Shown here: one piece after another, positions 50,145-58,222 of the stretch
Numbering within the stretch: the stretch's first letter is position 1
Layout: every line of letters starts with the position of its first letter
Origin: Anaerohalosphaeraceae bacterium
GTDB lineage: Bacteria; Planctomycetota; Phycisphaerae; Sedimentisphaerales; Anaerohalosphaeraceae
DNA: 64,000 bases
Reading direction: 5' to 3'
NCBI GenBank assembly: GCA_037479115.1
Contig: JBBFLK010000009.1
Span: 45,992 to 109,991, forward strand
The notes under the pieces: model-generated
Databases searched by the model: none
Seen by the model: only the letters and a program-made list of their open reading frames with translations
What the model was told of the DNA's origin: nothing
Made by a program: the position numbers and the translations under genes

Positions 50145-51230
50145 ATGAAGACGTACAAGATTGCTGTCATCGGCGGAGACGGCACAGGCCCGGAAGTCAT
50201 CGCCGAAGCGGTCAAAGTGATGGATGCGGCCGCCGCCAGGTTCGGTTTCAAAACGGACAAAACCTATTTTGATTTCGGCGGCGAGCGCTACAAACGCACC
50301 GGCGAAACCCTGCCTGACAGTGCCGTTGAAGAGCTCAAAAAGTTCGACGCCATCCTGCTGGGGGCGATTGGACACCCGGATGTCGCTCCGGGTATTCTCG
50401 AAAAGGGCATTCTGCTCAAACTCCGCTTTGCTCTTGACCAGTACATCAACCTGCGGCCCGTCCGGCTCTTCCCGGGCGTCGAAACCCCCATCAAGGGCAA
50501 AGGCCCGAAAGAAATCGACTACGTAGTGGTTCGGGAAAATACCGGCGATGCCTACACCGGCACCGGCGGCATCACGATGAAAGGGACTCCCCACGAAGTC
50601 GCCGTTCAAACCGCCGTGTACAGCCGCTTTCAGGTGGAACGCTGCCTGCGATATGCCTTTGAATACGCCCGCAAGTACGGCAAAAAGGCCCGCGGCGTCG
50701 GACCGGAAAACACCGTCGGTCTGGTCGGAAAAACCAACGTGCTCACCTACATCTACGACCTCTGGGAACGCGCCTTCCACGAAATCGGCAAAAAAGATTA
50801 TCCTGACATCCGCCGGGACTATTACCACGTGGATGCCTGCTGCATGTGGATGGTCAAAAATCCGGAATGGTTTGACGTGCTGGTGACCGGCAATATGTTC
50901 GGCGACATCATCACGGACCTGGGTGCCATCACGCAGGGCGGAATGGGCATCGCCGCCGGCGGCAACATCAACCCGGAAGGCGTTTCGATGTTCGAGCCCA
51001 TCGGCGGCTCGGCTCCGAAATACACCGGACAGGGCGTCATCAACCCGCTGGCCGCCATCTGTGCCATGCAGATGATGCTCCAGACCCTCGGCGAAGAGAA
51101 AGCCGCTCAGAAAGTCGAGGAGGCGGTCAAATACGTAACCGCCAACAAACTCAAATCGCTGGCCGCCGGAAAAATGGGATACTCGACGTCTCAGGTCGGC
51201 GACCTCGTAGCCGAAAAAGTTGCGGAATAA
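50145..51230 (+). CDS. leuB: 3-isopropylmalate dehydrogenase
   Basis: NAD-dependent oxidative decarboxylation of 3-isopropylmalate. 361 residues. IGGDGTGPEV (9-18), LRPVRLFPGVETP, the substrate arginine region VVRENTGDAYTG and the metal site DVLVTGNMFGDIITDLGA are present. The phrase GSAPKYTGQGVINPLA is of the IMDH/tartrate-dehydrogenase family; the leu context settles the function. The ATG abuts the methyltransferase stop without a spacer. Confidence 0.93.
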   Translation: MKTYKIAVIGGDGTGPEVIAEAVKVMDAAAARFGFKTDKTYFDFGGERYKRTGETLPDSAVEELKKFDAILLGAIGHPDVAPGILEKGILLKLRFALDQYINLRPVRLFPGVETPIKGKGPKEIDYVVVRENTGDAYTGTGGITMKGTPHEVAVQTAVYSRFQVERCLRYAFEYARKYGKKARGVGPENTVGLVGKTNVLTYIYDLWERAFHEIGKKDYPDIRRDYYHVDACCMWMVKNPEWFDVLVTGNMFGDIITDLGAITQGGMGIAAGGNINPEGVSMFEPIGGSAPKYTGQGVINPLAAICAMQMMLQTLGEEKAAQKVEEAVKYVTANKLKSLAAGKMGYSTSQVGDLVAEKVAE

Positions 51231-51237
51231 CCAAAAA

Positions 51238-51269
51238 GCAGAGGACAGACCGCGGGGGATGTCCTCTGC
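51238..51269 (+). other. Strong inverted repeat after leuB
   Basis: GCAGAGGACA (51238-51247) pairs perfectly with TGTCCTCTGC (51260-51269) around a twelve-base G-rich loop. No T tract follows on the plus strand, so it may protect or process the leu mRNA rather than stop transcription; on the minus strand a run of Ts (from 51237-51233) would follow. Confidence 0.6.
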
Positions 51270-51298
51270 TCACAACCCATTTAAGAAAGGAGTTTAAT

Positions 51299-53719
51299 AT
51301 GGGCAAACGTCTTACAGTCTCTACACTCGCCGCCTCTCTGATGAGCCTGCTTGCCGCAACGGTCTGGGCAGGAGCGCCATCCCAAAACCTCCTGCGAAAC
51401 GGCGGATTTGAACGGCTCCAGGACAACCGCCCCCGCGGGTGGACTACCCAAACCTGGAGCGGGCAGGCGGAATTTGCCGTTGAAGACGGAGGCCGCACCG
51501 GCAAAGCCGCCCGCATCACGTCCGCCAATGGGGCGGACGCCGCCTGGTCCCAGACGGTCGAGGTTCCTCCCTTTGCCCGGCTGCGGCTGTCCGGCTGGGT
51601 CAAAACCGAAAACTTCCGCACCACAACCGGTCGGGGAGTTCAGCTGAGCATCCACGATATGGAAAACGCCCGCACGGCCGCACTGAAGGAATCCTCCAGC
51701 GACTGGACCAAACTCGAATGCGAGTTTCAGGTCATGGGCCAAAGCAGCGTTCAGGTTTTGTGCCTGTTCGGCGGATGGGGACAGGCCGTCGGAACCGCTT
51801 GGTTCGATGACATCGTGCTGGAGGTTCTGGAAGAAATCAAGCCGGCCAGCCAAACCGTCACAGCTCAAATCTCCATCGACCCGTCCGTGAAAAAAGAACC
51901 CATTTCAGAGCTGATTTACGGTCAGTTTATCGAACACATGGGCCGCTGCATCTATGGCGGCATCTGGGCGGAAATGCTCGAAGACCGAAAGTTCTTCTAC
52001 CCGGTGCCTGCTGAAGGTCCGATTTGGAGAACAACCGGAGCCGGCGCCCGGGTGCTGGCTGCTTCGCCCTGGAAGGTCATCGGTCCTAAGGAAAACGTGC
52101 AGATGAGCACGGACGAGCCGCTGTCCGGCAAGCACGCCCCGAAGATTACTCTAACCGGGCAGCCGGGCGGGCTTTATCAGGAAGAGCTCGGGGTGCTGGC
52201 GGGCAAAGACTATGTCGGACGGATTGTCCTGCGCGGCGACCGAACAGCCGGACCGATTCAGGTCAGTCTGATTTGGGGAGACCGGCCGACTGACCGGCAG
52301 ACCGTCACCATTTCGCGTCTGGACCGCAAATTCAAAACCTATCCGCTGAAGTTCAAGGCCGGCGCCGCCACCGACAATGCCAAACTGGAAATTGTGGGCA
52401 CCGGAAAGGGCTCCTGGACAATCGGCGCCGTGTCGTTAATGCCGGCAGACAATGTCAATGGGTTCCGCAAAGACACACTCGACCTGCTCAAGCAGCTCAA
52501 CAGCCCAATGTACCGATGGCCGGGCGGTAACTTTGTCAGCGGCTATGACTGGCGCGACGGCCTGGGTGATCGGGACCGCCGGCCCACCCGAACCAACCCC
52601 GCCTGGACCGGCATTGAAACCAACGATGTCGGCATGCACGAATTCGTCGAGCTCTGCCGGCTGCTCAATGCCGAACCGCTCATCACCGTCAACACCGGCT
52701 TTGGAGATGCCTACTCGGCGGCCGCTCAGGTCGAATACGCCAACGGCTCTCTGAAGACCCCAATGGGACAATGGCGGGCCCGAAACGGAAGCAAAGACCC
52801 CCTGAACGTCAAATACTGGTGCGTCGGCAACGAAATGTGGGGCAACTGGCAGCTCGGATATATGCAGCTGCACCATTATGTTCTCAAACATAACTGGGTC
52901 GAGGAAAAAATGCGTCAGGTCGACCCGACCATCTTTACAATTGCCTCCGGAGACCTCGGCGGCGGCTGGTCCGAAGGCCTGCTGAAAAATTGCGCCGACC
53001 ATATGAACAGCATCGCTGAACACTTCTACTGCCAGTCTCGTCCGGACCTGACCGCCCATGTGCGTCAGGTGCCCAACGCCATCAAAAGCAAGGCCGACGG
53101 GCATCGGCGGCTGCGCCAGACTTTAGACAGTCTGAAGGGCAAAGATATCCGGATTGCCATGACGGAATGGAACTACTGGTACGGCCCGCATGTCTTTGGG
53201 GAGCTGGGCACACGGTACTTTATGAAAGATGCCCTCGGCATCGCCGCCGGCCTGCACGAGTATTTCCGCAACTCCGAGATGTTCTGGGGGGCCTTCTATG
53301 CCCAGACCGTCAATGTCATCGGCTGCATCAAAACCACCAAGACGGCGGCGGCTTTTGATGCAACAGGCCTGCCCCTTGTCCTTTACCGCAGAGAATTCGG
53401 CACCCTGCCGCTGGAGGTGTCCGGCTGGAATGAAAAACTGGATGTATCCGCCGCGTTGACGACCGACAAAAAATTCCTGACGATTGGTATCGTCAATGCA
53501 AGCTGGGATACATACCAGGTCCAGTTTGACCTCAAATCCCTCACGCCGGCAGGTCCTGCAAAGGGCTGGCTGATTTCTCACGAAAACCCGATGGCTCACA
53601 ATGACCCGTCGGAGACAAAGCCGACCATCGATATCCAGACGCTCTCCCCGACGGACCTCACCAAGACGGTCAGCATAAAGCCCATCAGCATCACGCTTTT
53701 CAAAGTGCCGATTCGGTAA
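51299..53719 (+). CDS. Secreted alpha-L-arabinofuranosidase (GH51) with N-terminal carbohydrate-binding-like domain
   Basis: Predicted exo-acting removal of L-arabinose from plant polysaccharides. 806 residues: signal peptide 1-25, a CenC-like jelly-roll domain (about 29-180, NLLRNGGFERLQDNRPRGW), then the GH51 domain starting IYGQFIEHMGRCIYGGIWAEML. The acid/base glutamate is E512 in WCVGNEMWGNW and the nucleophile E623 in MTEWNYWYG. MYRWPGGNFVSGYDWRDGLG is a family hallmark. A strong AAGGAG site precedes the ATG, and a perfect terminator follows. Only 68 bases separate it from leuB, but the hairpin and terminator suggest its own unit. Confidence 0.94.
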   Translation: MGKRLTVSTLAASLMSLLAATVWAGAPSQNLLRNGGFERLQDNRPRGWTTQTWSGQAEFAVEDGGRTGKAARITSANGADAAWSQTVEVPPFARLRLSGWVKTENFRTTTGRGVQLSIHDMENARTAALKESSSDWTKLECEFQVMGQSSVQVLCLFGGWGQAVGTAWFDDIVLEVLEEIKPASQTVTAQISIDPSVKKEPISELIYGQFIEHMGRCIYGGIWAEMLEDRKFFYPVPAEGPIWRTTGAGARVLAASPWKVIGPKENVQMSTDEPLSGKHAPKITLTGQPGGLYQEELGVLAGKDYVGRIVLRGDRTAGPIQVSLIWGDRPTDRQTVTISRLDRKFKTYPLKFKAGAATDNAKLEIVGTGKGSWTIGAVSLMPADNVNGFRKDTLDLLKQLNSPMYRWPGGNFVSGYDWRDGLGDRDRRPTRTNPAWTGIETNDVGMHEFVELCRLLNAEPLITVNTGFGDAYSAAAQVEYANGSLKTPMGQWRARNGSKDPLNVKYWCVGNEMWGNWQLGYMQLHHYVLKHNWVEEKMRQVDPTIFTIASGDLGGGWSEGLLKNCADHMNSIAEHFYCQSRPDLTAHVRQVPNAIKSKADGHRRLRQTLDSLKGKDIRIAMTEWNYWYGPHVFGELGTRYFMKDALGIAAGLHEYFRNSEMFWGAFYAQTVNVIGCIKTTKTAAAFDATGLPLVLYRREFGTLPLEVSGWNEKLDVSAALTTDKKFLTIGIVNASWDTYQVQFDLKSLTPAGPAKGWLISHENPMAHNDPSETKPTIDIQTLSPTDLTKTVSIKPISITLFKVPIR

Positions 53720-53743
53720 CCGTTCGGCAGGGACTGAATGCAA

Positions 53744-53777
53744 AACGCCGGGGCGCCTTTACAACCCCGGCGTTTTT
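53744..53777 (+). terminator. Rho-independent terminator after the GH51 gene
   Basis: AACGCCGGGG pairs over ten bases with CCCCGGCGTT, loop of eleven bases, followed by further Ts. Clear and probably efficient. Confidence 0.9.
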
Positions 53778-53819
53778 CTTTATTCTGTCTGCGAGACGCT
53801 GTGAAGCCAGGGAGCGACA

Positions 53820-54815
53820 ATGCCGGCCAACCTGACACCCGAATACAAAAAAGCCGACGAGCAATACCGGGCGGCAACCACCGATGAAGAACGGCTGCTG
53901 GCCCTCGAGGAGATGCTCCGGACCATCCCCAAGCACAAGGGCACCGAGCACATGCAGGCCGACATCAAGCGCCGCATCAGCAAACTGCGCGAAACGCTCG
54001 AAGGGCGTGCCAAAAAAGGCAGCGGCAGACACACCGACCTGTTCCATATCCCCAAATCCGGCGCCGGCCAGGTCGCCCTCATTGGAACCCCCAACAGCGG
54101 AAAAAGCTCCATTTTGGCCGCCCTGACCAACGCCCCCGTCAATGTCGCCGACTACCCCTTCTCCACCGACAAGCCCGTTCCCGGAATGGCCCAGTTTGAG
54201 GACGTCCAAATCCAGCTGGTCGATACCCCGCCGATTACCGCCGATTACGCCGCCCCGGGGCAGGTCAATGTCTATCGCGGGGCCGACCTGATTGCCGTCG
54301 TCATCGACTTATCCGGCGATGTCCTCGAACAAATGGACATCTGCACTCGTTATCTTGACTCGCACCGGCTGATTCTGGATGAGAAAACTCCGGCTTTCAC
54401 CGAATCCGGCAGCCCGCTCGGCCGCAAAACCTTCGTCATCGCGACAAAAGCCGATCTCGCCCCGGCCGGCACATTACAGACCCTGAAAGAATTGACGGAC
54501 CGGCCGCTGGAGTTTATCGAAATCTCGACAAAAACAGGAAAGAATCTGGACCTGCTGATGCGGCGAATCTTCGAAATGCTCGATGTGGTGCGGATTTACG
54601 CCAAAAAACCCGGGCATGAGCCGGACTTTAAGGACCCCTTCACGCTGCCGCGGGGCTCAACCGTTATCGACCTGGCTTACAAAATCCATCGCGACCTGGC
54701 CGAGCAGCTCAAATTTGCCCGCGCCTGGGGCGCCCCCGGCATCCACGACGGACAGAACGTCCCGCGCGACCACGTTCTGTCCGATAAAGAAATCATCGAG
54801 CTGCACTTCCCATAA
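53820..54815 (+). CDS. DRG/Obg-family GTPase with TGS domain
   Basis: GTPase of 331 residues, probably ribosome-associated. A helical N-terminus (1-75) leads to the G domain: G1 GTPNSGKSS (89-97), G3 DTPP (135-138), G4 TKAD (209-212), and a G5-like EISTKTG. A C-terminal TGS domain (about 256-331; LPRGSTVIDLAYKIHRDL, GQNVPRDHVLSDKEIIELH) completes the DRG layout seen in archaea, eukaryotes and some planctomycetes. GGGAG lies six bases before the ATG. Cellular role in bacteria is not established. Confidence 0.88.
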   Translation: MPANLTPEYKKADEQYRAATTDEERLLALEEMLRTIPKHKGTEHMQADIKRRISKLRETLEGRAKKGSGRHTDLFHIPKSGAGQVALIGTPNSGKSSILAALTNAPVNVADYPFSTDKPVPGMAQFEDVQIQLVDTPPITADYAAPGQVNVYRGADLIAVVIDLSGDVLEQMDICTRYLDSHRLILDEKTPAFTESGSPLGRKTFVIATKADLAPAGTLQTLKELTDRPLEFIEISTKTGKNLDLLMRRIFEMLDVVRIYAKKPGHEPDFKDPFTLPRGSTVIDLAYKIHRDLAEQLKFARAWGAPGIHDGQNVPRDHVLSDKEIIELHFP

Positions 54816-54930
54816 TCAACCACAGATTACACAGATTTCACAGATTCAGTTTTTATAACCTAAAAAGAATCTTAAATCCGAGAAAATCCGAGATAATCCG
54901 TGGTTAATGAAATATCTTCTTTCTGATTTC

Positions 54931-55045
54931 TGTGTAATCCGTGAAATCCGTGGTTTTTTAGGCAGTTAACCTTCCTGTGTAATCCGTGAAATCCGTGGTT
55001 TTTTAGGCAGTTAACCTTCCTGTGTAATCCGTGAAATCCGTGGTT
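54931..55045 (+). repeat. Perfect 45-base tandem repeat, about 2.5 copies
   Basis: Units 54931-54975 and 54976-55020 are identical; a third starts at 55021 and diverges after 25 bases. Each unit begins with a type B repeat and ends with a TTTTTTAGGCAGTTAACC segment. Confidence 0.93.
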
Positions 55046-55135
55046 AATTCTCCCCCCTTTTCGGCCGATAAAGTCTCTGCTGAAAGTCTGAGCAGTCCGT
55101 GGTTAATTAATTTTGTTCCGGAATCTGTGTACTCT

Positions 55136-55175
55136 GCCCGTCGGGCAAGCCCGCCGCGGCAGGTGTTAATCCGTA
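55136..55175 (+). repeat. GC-rich palindromic module, copy 1
   Basis: TGCCCGTCGGGCA (a 13-base odd palindrome) followed by CCCGCCGCGGCAGG. 37 of 40 positions match 58002-58041. Both copies interrupt type B repeats at the same point, before an AATCCGTA. Confidence 0.88.
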
Positions 55176-55226
55176 GTGAATTGGTTGGTTGTAATCTGTG
55201 TAATCTGTGAAATCCGTGGTTAATAA

Positions 55227-55700
55227 ATGAAATCTGTGGTTCAAAAGCATTCGGCGTTTACGCTGGTGGAGCTGATGATTGTGGTGGCCGTCATCGGCAT
55301 CTTGGCCGCGCTGGTCTTTCCGGAGGTTCAGGGCTATTCCCAGCGGGCCAAAGAAGCCGCCGCCAAAGACAACCTCCGCATCTTCCGCGAGGCCATCGAA
55401 CGATACGCCCTCGACCACAACGGCATTCCTCCGGGATACCCGGATGATGACACTAGCAAAACACCCACTTATCCAACACTTTACAGTCAGTTGATAATCA
55501 AAAATAAATATTTAAAAAGACTACCCAAAAATCCTTTCAATAACTACACTAATATTTTGGTGTTTTCCAATGACAACCCTATAGACCCTAATGCTCAATA
55601 CCCCCCTACCGTAGGCTGGCTTTATCACCCCTATACAAAAACATTAAAAATAAACCAACAAGGATTCGATACTCACGGAGAAAAATATTATAATTATTGA
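55227..55700 (+). CDS. Type IV pilin-like / pseudopilin protein
   Basis: 157 residues. HSAFTLVELMIVVAVIGILAALVFPEVQGYSQRAKEAAAKDN is a prepilin N-terminus with the conserved Glu at +5; the residue before the cleavage site is Ala instead of the usual Gly. The leader MKSVV is encoded by a type B repeat, which also supplies the start codon, and there is no Shine-Dalgarno. Base composition changes inside the gene near 55445: the first half is GC-rich, the second half AT-rich like the next gene. Probably a type II secretion or minor pilin subunit with a recently replaced C-terminal half, or a decayed gene. Confidence 0.7.
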   Translation: MKSVVQKHSAFTLVELMIVVAVIGILAALVFPEVQGYSQRAKEAAAKDNLRIFREAIERYALDHNGIPPGYPDDDTSKTPTYPTLYSQLIIKNKYLKRLPKNPFNNYTNILVFSNDNPIDPNAQYPPTVGWLYHPYTKTLKINQQGFDTHGEKYYNY

Positions 55701-55715
55701 GATTGTGCTAAAAAA

Positions 55716-56312
55716 CTACTGAAACCTTTGAAAAACAATTTCTCCTTTATCCTCATCGCCTGGTTCGAAAGGCAATTTATAGTCTAAAAATTCCTTATCT
55801 CCGGTTGAAGCAATATACTCAGGAAAGCTGAGCCAGTTAAGCACCCAACGGTCTTCCCCTTTTTGGGGCAACGGCCCCATAAATACATCACGACTGGAAC
55901 CTTTTACTACATTGCCTCCCCCAATATCATAGAAAAAGTTTCTGATATTTATCTCAATTGTAACCGTCTGTATTTTCCCATCATACTGAACATACCATGG
56001 ACCTGGTTCAATAACTGCATGACCGTTATTAATTAAAGGAACTGATGTTGTCTCCCCTGTTTTCAGAGCTGCACGACCAATTGTATGGCGTATCTTTGAC
56101 AGACGTCCGTCTTTTTCTATACGAAGTATCCAACCGTAATCTTCATTGATCCAGACACCTGCTGCTTCGGAAGGGAACTTTTTAGCATTAATTAAAAGAA
56201 CCTGGCTGACAGACGTTTCATCTGAAGACGAGAGTGTCCGAACGTCTTGAATTTTCCCTGAACAGCCAACAAAAAATGGGATAAAAAGAGAAAAAGACAA
56301 TATTTTTCCCAT
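55716..56312 (-). CDS. Putative lipoprotein, AT-rich
   Basis: 198 residues from the ATG at 56312 (AGAAGGT upstream), function unknown. ILSFSLFIPFFVGCSG (4-19) is a lipobox with the lipidated Cys near residue 17. The mature part has AGVWINEDYGWILRIEKDGRLSKIRHTIG and later beta-rich segments resembling small extracytoplasmic beta-barrel proteins. It converges on the pilin-like gene (15 bases apart) and shares its low GC content, which suggests joint acquisition. Confidence 0.6.
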   Translation of the reverse strand: MGKILSFSLFIPFFVGCSGKIQDVRTLSSSDETSVSQVLLINAKKFPSEAAGVWINEDYGWILRIEKDGRLSKIRHTIGRAALKTGETTSVPLINNGHAVIEPGPWYVQYDGKIQTVTIEINIRNFFYDIGGGNVVKGSSRDVFMGPLPQKGEDRWVLNWLSFPEYIASTGDKEFLDYKLPFEPGDEDKGEIVFQRFQ

Positions 56313-56407
56313 AATGTACAACCTTCTCTCGACCTGAACCTTATGTTTCAAAAAAGACTTCTTCATCTCGCACTATTATAAAACTATCTAAAAAATTTTT
56401 CAAAAGA

Positions 56408-56438
56408 AAAAAGCCCTCCTGTGCGGGGAGGGCTTTTT
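56408..56438 (-). terminator. Terminator of the first PEP-CTERM gene
   Basis: AAAAAGCCCTCC pairs with GGAGGGCTTTTT over 12 bases, loop of seven. T tracts exist on both strands, so it may act in both directions. Confidence 0.9.
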
Positions 56439-56489
56439 GTAAACACGCGTGAATATGTTCCCGTTTTCCGGTTCTCAGGGAACTGGCTC

Positions 56490-56987
56490 TTATTTGCGGC
56501 GAAGGAACAGGCCGCCCAGACCCAGCAGCAGCATCGATGCCGGCTCCGGAATGACATAGAATGTCTGAAGAATGGTCCCCAAATCCTCGCTGATCAAATC
56601 TACTCTTCCAAGGCCCATGTCCTCTGTACCAAAGCCCGGCACATTCGCAAACTTAACCGTATACTGAATGCCAGCTTCGATCATATCCGTCGGCGTTCCT
56701 GCAGGGGCCAAAGCCTTGAGGTAGACCATTCCAAGCTGGTCAAGACCAAGATCTGCACCATTTTGGACACCATATGGCATCGAGGATGTTAATCCGCCTT
56801 GACCTGCTTCTGTAAAACCTTCGGCTATTACATCAAGTTGTGCCGACCAGCCGATTACTGCTGACCAGGCTAGCGTATCGCTACTCTCGATGCCTATTGT
56901 ATCCGGGCCTAAAACTACAAGCTGAATCCCCGCACTTGCCATCGAAGCCATCCCCAGAACCAGAACCAGACTTACCAGTTTCTTCAT
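56490..56987 (-). CDS. PEP-CTERM surface protein, copy 1
   Basis: 165 residues. Signal peptide 1-19 (LVSLVLVLGMASMASA), a beta-rich mature domain, then the PEP-CTERM sorting signal: IPEPASMLLLGLGGL followed by FLRRK. By family knowledge an exosortase would cut it and route it to the envelope or EPS; no exosortase is in the window. The 120 C-terminal residues are identical to those of copy 2 at 59107; all five substitutions in the aligned part lie in the first 45 residues. AAAGGAG stands seven bases before the ATG, and a CGGCC...GGCCG inverted repeat lies just upstream. Confidence 0.92.
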   Translation of the reverse strand: MKKLVSLVLVLGMASMASAGIQLVVLGPDTIGIESSDTLAWSAVIGWSAQLDVIAEGFTEAGQGGLTSSMPYGVQNGADLGLDQLGMVYLKALAPAGTPTDMIEAGIQYTVKFANVPGFGTEDMGLGRVDLISEDLGTILQTFYVIPEPASMLLLGLGGLFLRRK

Positions 56988-57070
56988 TGCTGTTCTCCTT
57001 TCCGGCCGAATAGAGGCCGAAACAAAACGTTCACTTCTTCACGCGTGTGTGTGTGGTCGATATTTAATTA

Positions 57071-57184
57071 TCCACGGACTAACACGGATTTAGATTTTTT
57101 GGTTTAACCACGGATTTCACGGATTACACAGTTTCCTAAAAAACTCTATTAACCACGGATTTACACGGATAAACACGGATTAAT
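57071..57184 (-). repeat. Type B repeats, reverse orientation
   Basis: Several copies of AACCACGGATTTCACGG and AACACGGATT. Together with the forward copies at 58861-59013 they face inward around the GxxExxY and MntA-HepT genes. Confidence 0.85.
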
Positions 57185-57266
57185 AAAAACCGCAAGATAT
57201 CCGTATCGTTAACTCTTTCCTCAACCCCAAATCGAACGGAAGGAATTTTGACGATAAGCGTCAAAA

Positions 57267-57318
57267 TTAAATTCTAAAATCTAAAAACTAAATCCTAACA
57301 AATAAACTAAAAACTGTG
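57267..57318 (-). repeat. Degenerate type A repeat
   Basis: Copies of CTAAATCCTAA and CTAAAA-like units, reverse orientation like 48045-48107. Confidence 0.55.
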
Positions 57319-57402
57319 CGGTAAGCAATCTTTCCTTCTTCTCCAGGCATGATACCGGTAATATACAGGAACGGCCGGGCCGTGTCAAGAGAAAAAATTT
57401 TT

Positions 57403-57435
57403 TTAACCGCAGATTTCTCAGATTACACAGATTAA
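57403..57435 (-). repeat. 33-base inverted repeat, left arm, next to the GxxExxY gene
   Basis: Begins TTAACCGCAGATT and ends ACACAGATTAA. 29 of 33 positions match the reverse complement of 57943-57975. Confidence 0.88.
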
Positions 57436-57549
57436 AAAGAATGCAGAAAAAAAGAGGATGATCGTATATATTATAAATATCTGTAAAATCGGAAGATATA
57501 TTTATTGCGGTATGTAAAGAAGGCGGTAAACCTGACGAAAGGGCTTTCA

Positions 57550-57927
57550 ATGACTGAAGAAATTTTTCTGCATAAAAATCTGACGGAATCGCTCATAGCG
57601 GCCGCTATGGAGGTTCATACAAAACTTGGACACGGATTTCTCGAAAGTGTTTATGAAGCCGCGATGGCCGTTGAACTGGACCTGCGAAAAATACCCTATG
57701 AGCAGCAGAAGCCGCTTCCCGTGTTTTACAAAGGGAAAAAACTGAAAGATTTTGTCTGCGACTTTTTGGTTGATCAGAAAGTTCTGCTGGAGCTGAAGGC
57801 AATGAAAACGATATCCGCTGCAGAGGAGGCCCAAGTACTAAATTATCTCAAGGCCGGCGGCTTAAAGGTCGGACTCCTGCTGAATTTTGGTGAACCCTCG
57901 CTGAAAATCCGACGCTTTGTCCTCTAA
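57550..57927 (+). CDS. GxxExxY family protein (PD-(D/E)XK nuclease-like)
   Basis: 125 residues from the ATG at 57550. GHGFLESVYEAA holds the naming motif G29-x-x-E32-x-x-Y35. YKGKKLKDFVCDFLVDQKVLLELKAM contains D71 and E81-x-K83, the D...ExK core of PD-(D/E)XK nucleases, and the end LLLNFGEPSLKIRRFVL is typical of the family. Role unknown; DNA or RNA cleavage or binding is inferred from the fold. The gene is the only one between two inverted 33-base repeats (57403-57435, 57943-57975). A longer frame from 57505 has a weaker start. Confidence 0.87.
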   Translation: MTEEIFLHKNLTESLIAAAMEVHTKLGHGFLESVYEAAMAVELDLRKIPYEQQKPLPVFYKGKKLKDFVCDFLVDQKVLLELKAMKTISAAEEAQVLNYLKAGGLKVGLLLNFGEPSLKIRRFVL

Positions 57928-57942
57928 TCTTCATCCATAACC

Positions 57943-57975
57943 TTAATCTGTGAAATCTGCGTAATCTGTGGTTAA
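57943..57975 (+). repeat. 33-base inverted repeat, right arm, next to the GxxExxY gene
   Basis: Begins TTAATCTGTGAAATCTG and ends CTGTGGTTAA; starts 15 bases after the stop codon. Pairs with 57403-57435. Confidence 0.88.
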
Positions 57976-58122
57976 CACCCCCTTTTAATCCGTGATAATC
58001 CGCCCGTCGGGCAGGCCCGCCGCGGCAGGCGTGAATCCGTAATTTATTTTAACCCTTATCTCCAATCCGTGTTAATCCGTGGTTAATCAGTTTTTCCGAA
58101 ATCTGCGGTTAATCACAATCCG
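57976..58122 (+). repeat. Type B repeats, forward, between GxxExxY and mntA
   Basis: Several AATCCGTG(A/T)TAATCCG copies around the second palindromic module, ending with a CTGCGGTTAATC copy. Confidence 0.82.
58002..58041 (+). repeat. GC-rich palindromic module, copy 2
   Basis: GCCCGTCGGGCA then GCCCGCCGCGGCAGG; three mismatches to 55136-55175. Confidence 0.88.
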
Positions 58123-58222
58123 GGCCGCTGTAACTAATTTTATCACAAAGACATAAAAACACAGAGCCCGGAAAAGCGTTTCCCTGTTGAAAAAGAGACT
58201 GACCCTGATTAAACTGTTTTTT

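Larger units (their letters stand above)
54817..55226 (+). repeat. Type B repeat cluster (AATCCGTG / CACGGATT)
   Basis: 410 bases filled mainly with degenerate copies of TGTGTAATCCGTGAAATC and CGTGGTTAA. The first copy (54818-54846) is in reverse orientation, the rest forward, so the outer copies face inward. It includes a perfect 45-base tandem duplication and one palindromic module. No gene is visible here. Confidence 0.85.

Noticed and set aside
54817..55226. Regularly spaced repeats that recall a CRISPR array
   Set aside because: The repeats are tandem or degenerate with no unique spacers of even length, and no cas genes are near.
57281..57550. Minus-strand frame of 89 codons left of the GxxExxY gene
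   Set aside because: Much of it translates the type B repeat and overlaps the inverted repeat arm; no ribosome site.
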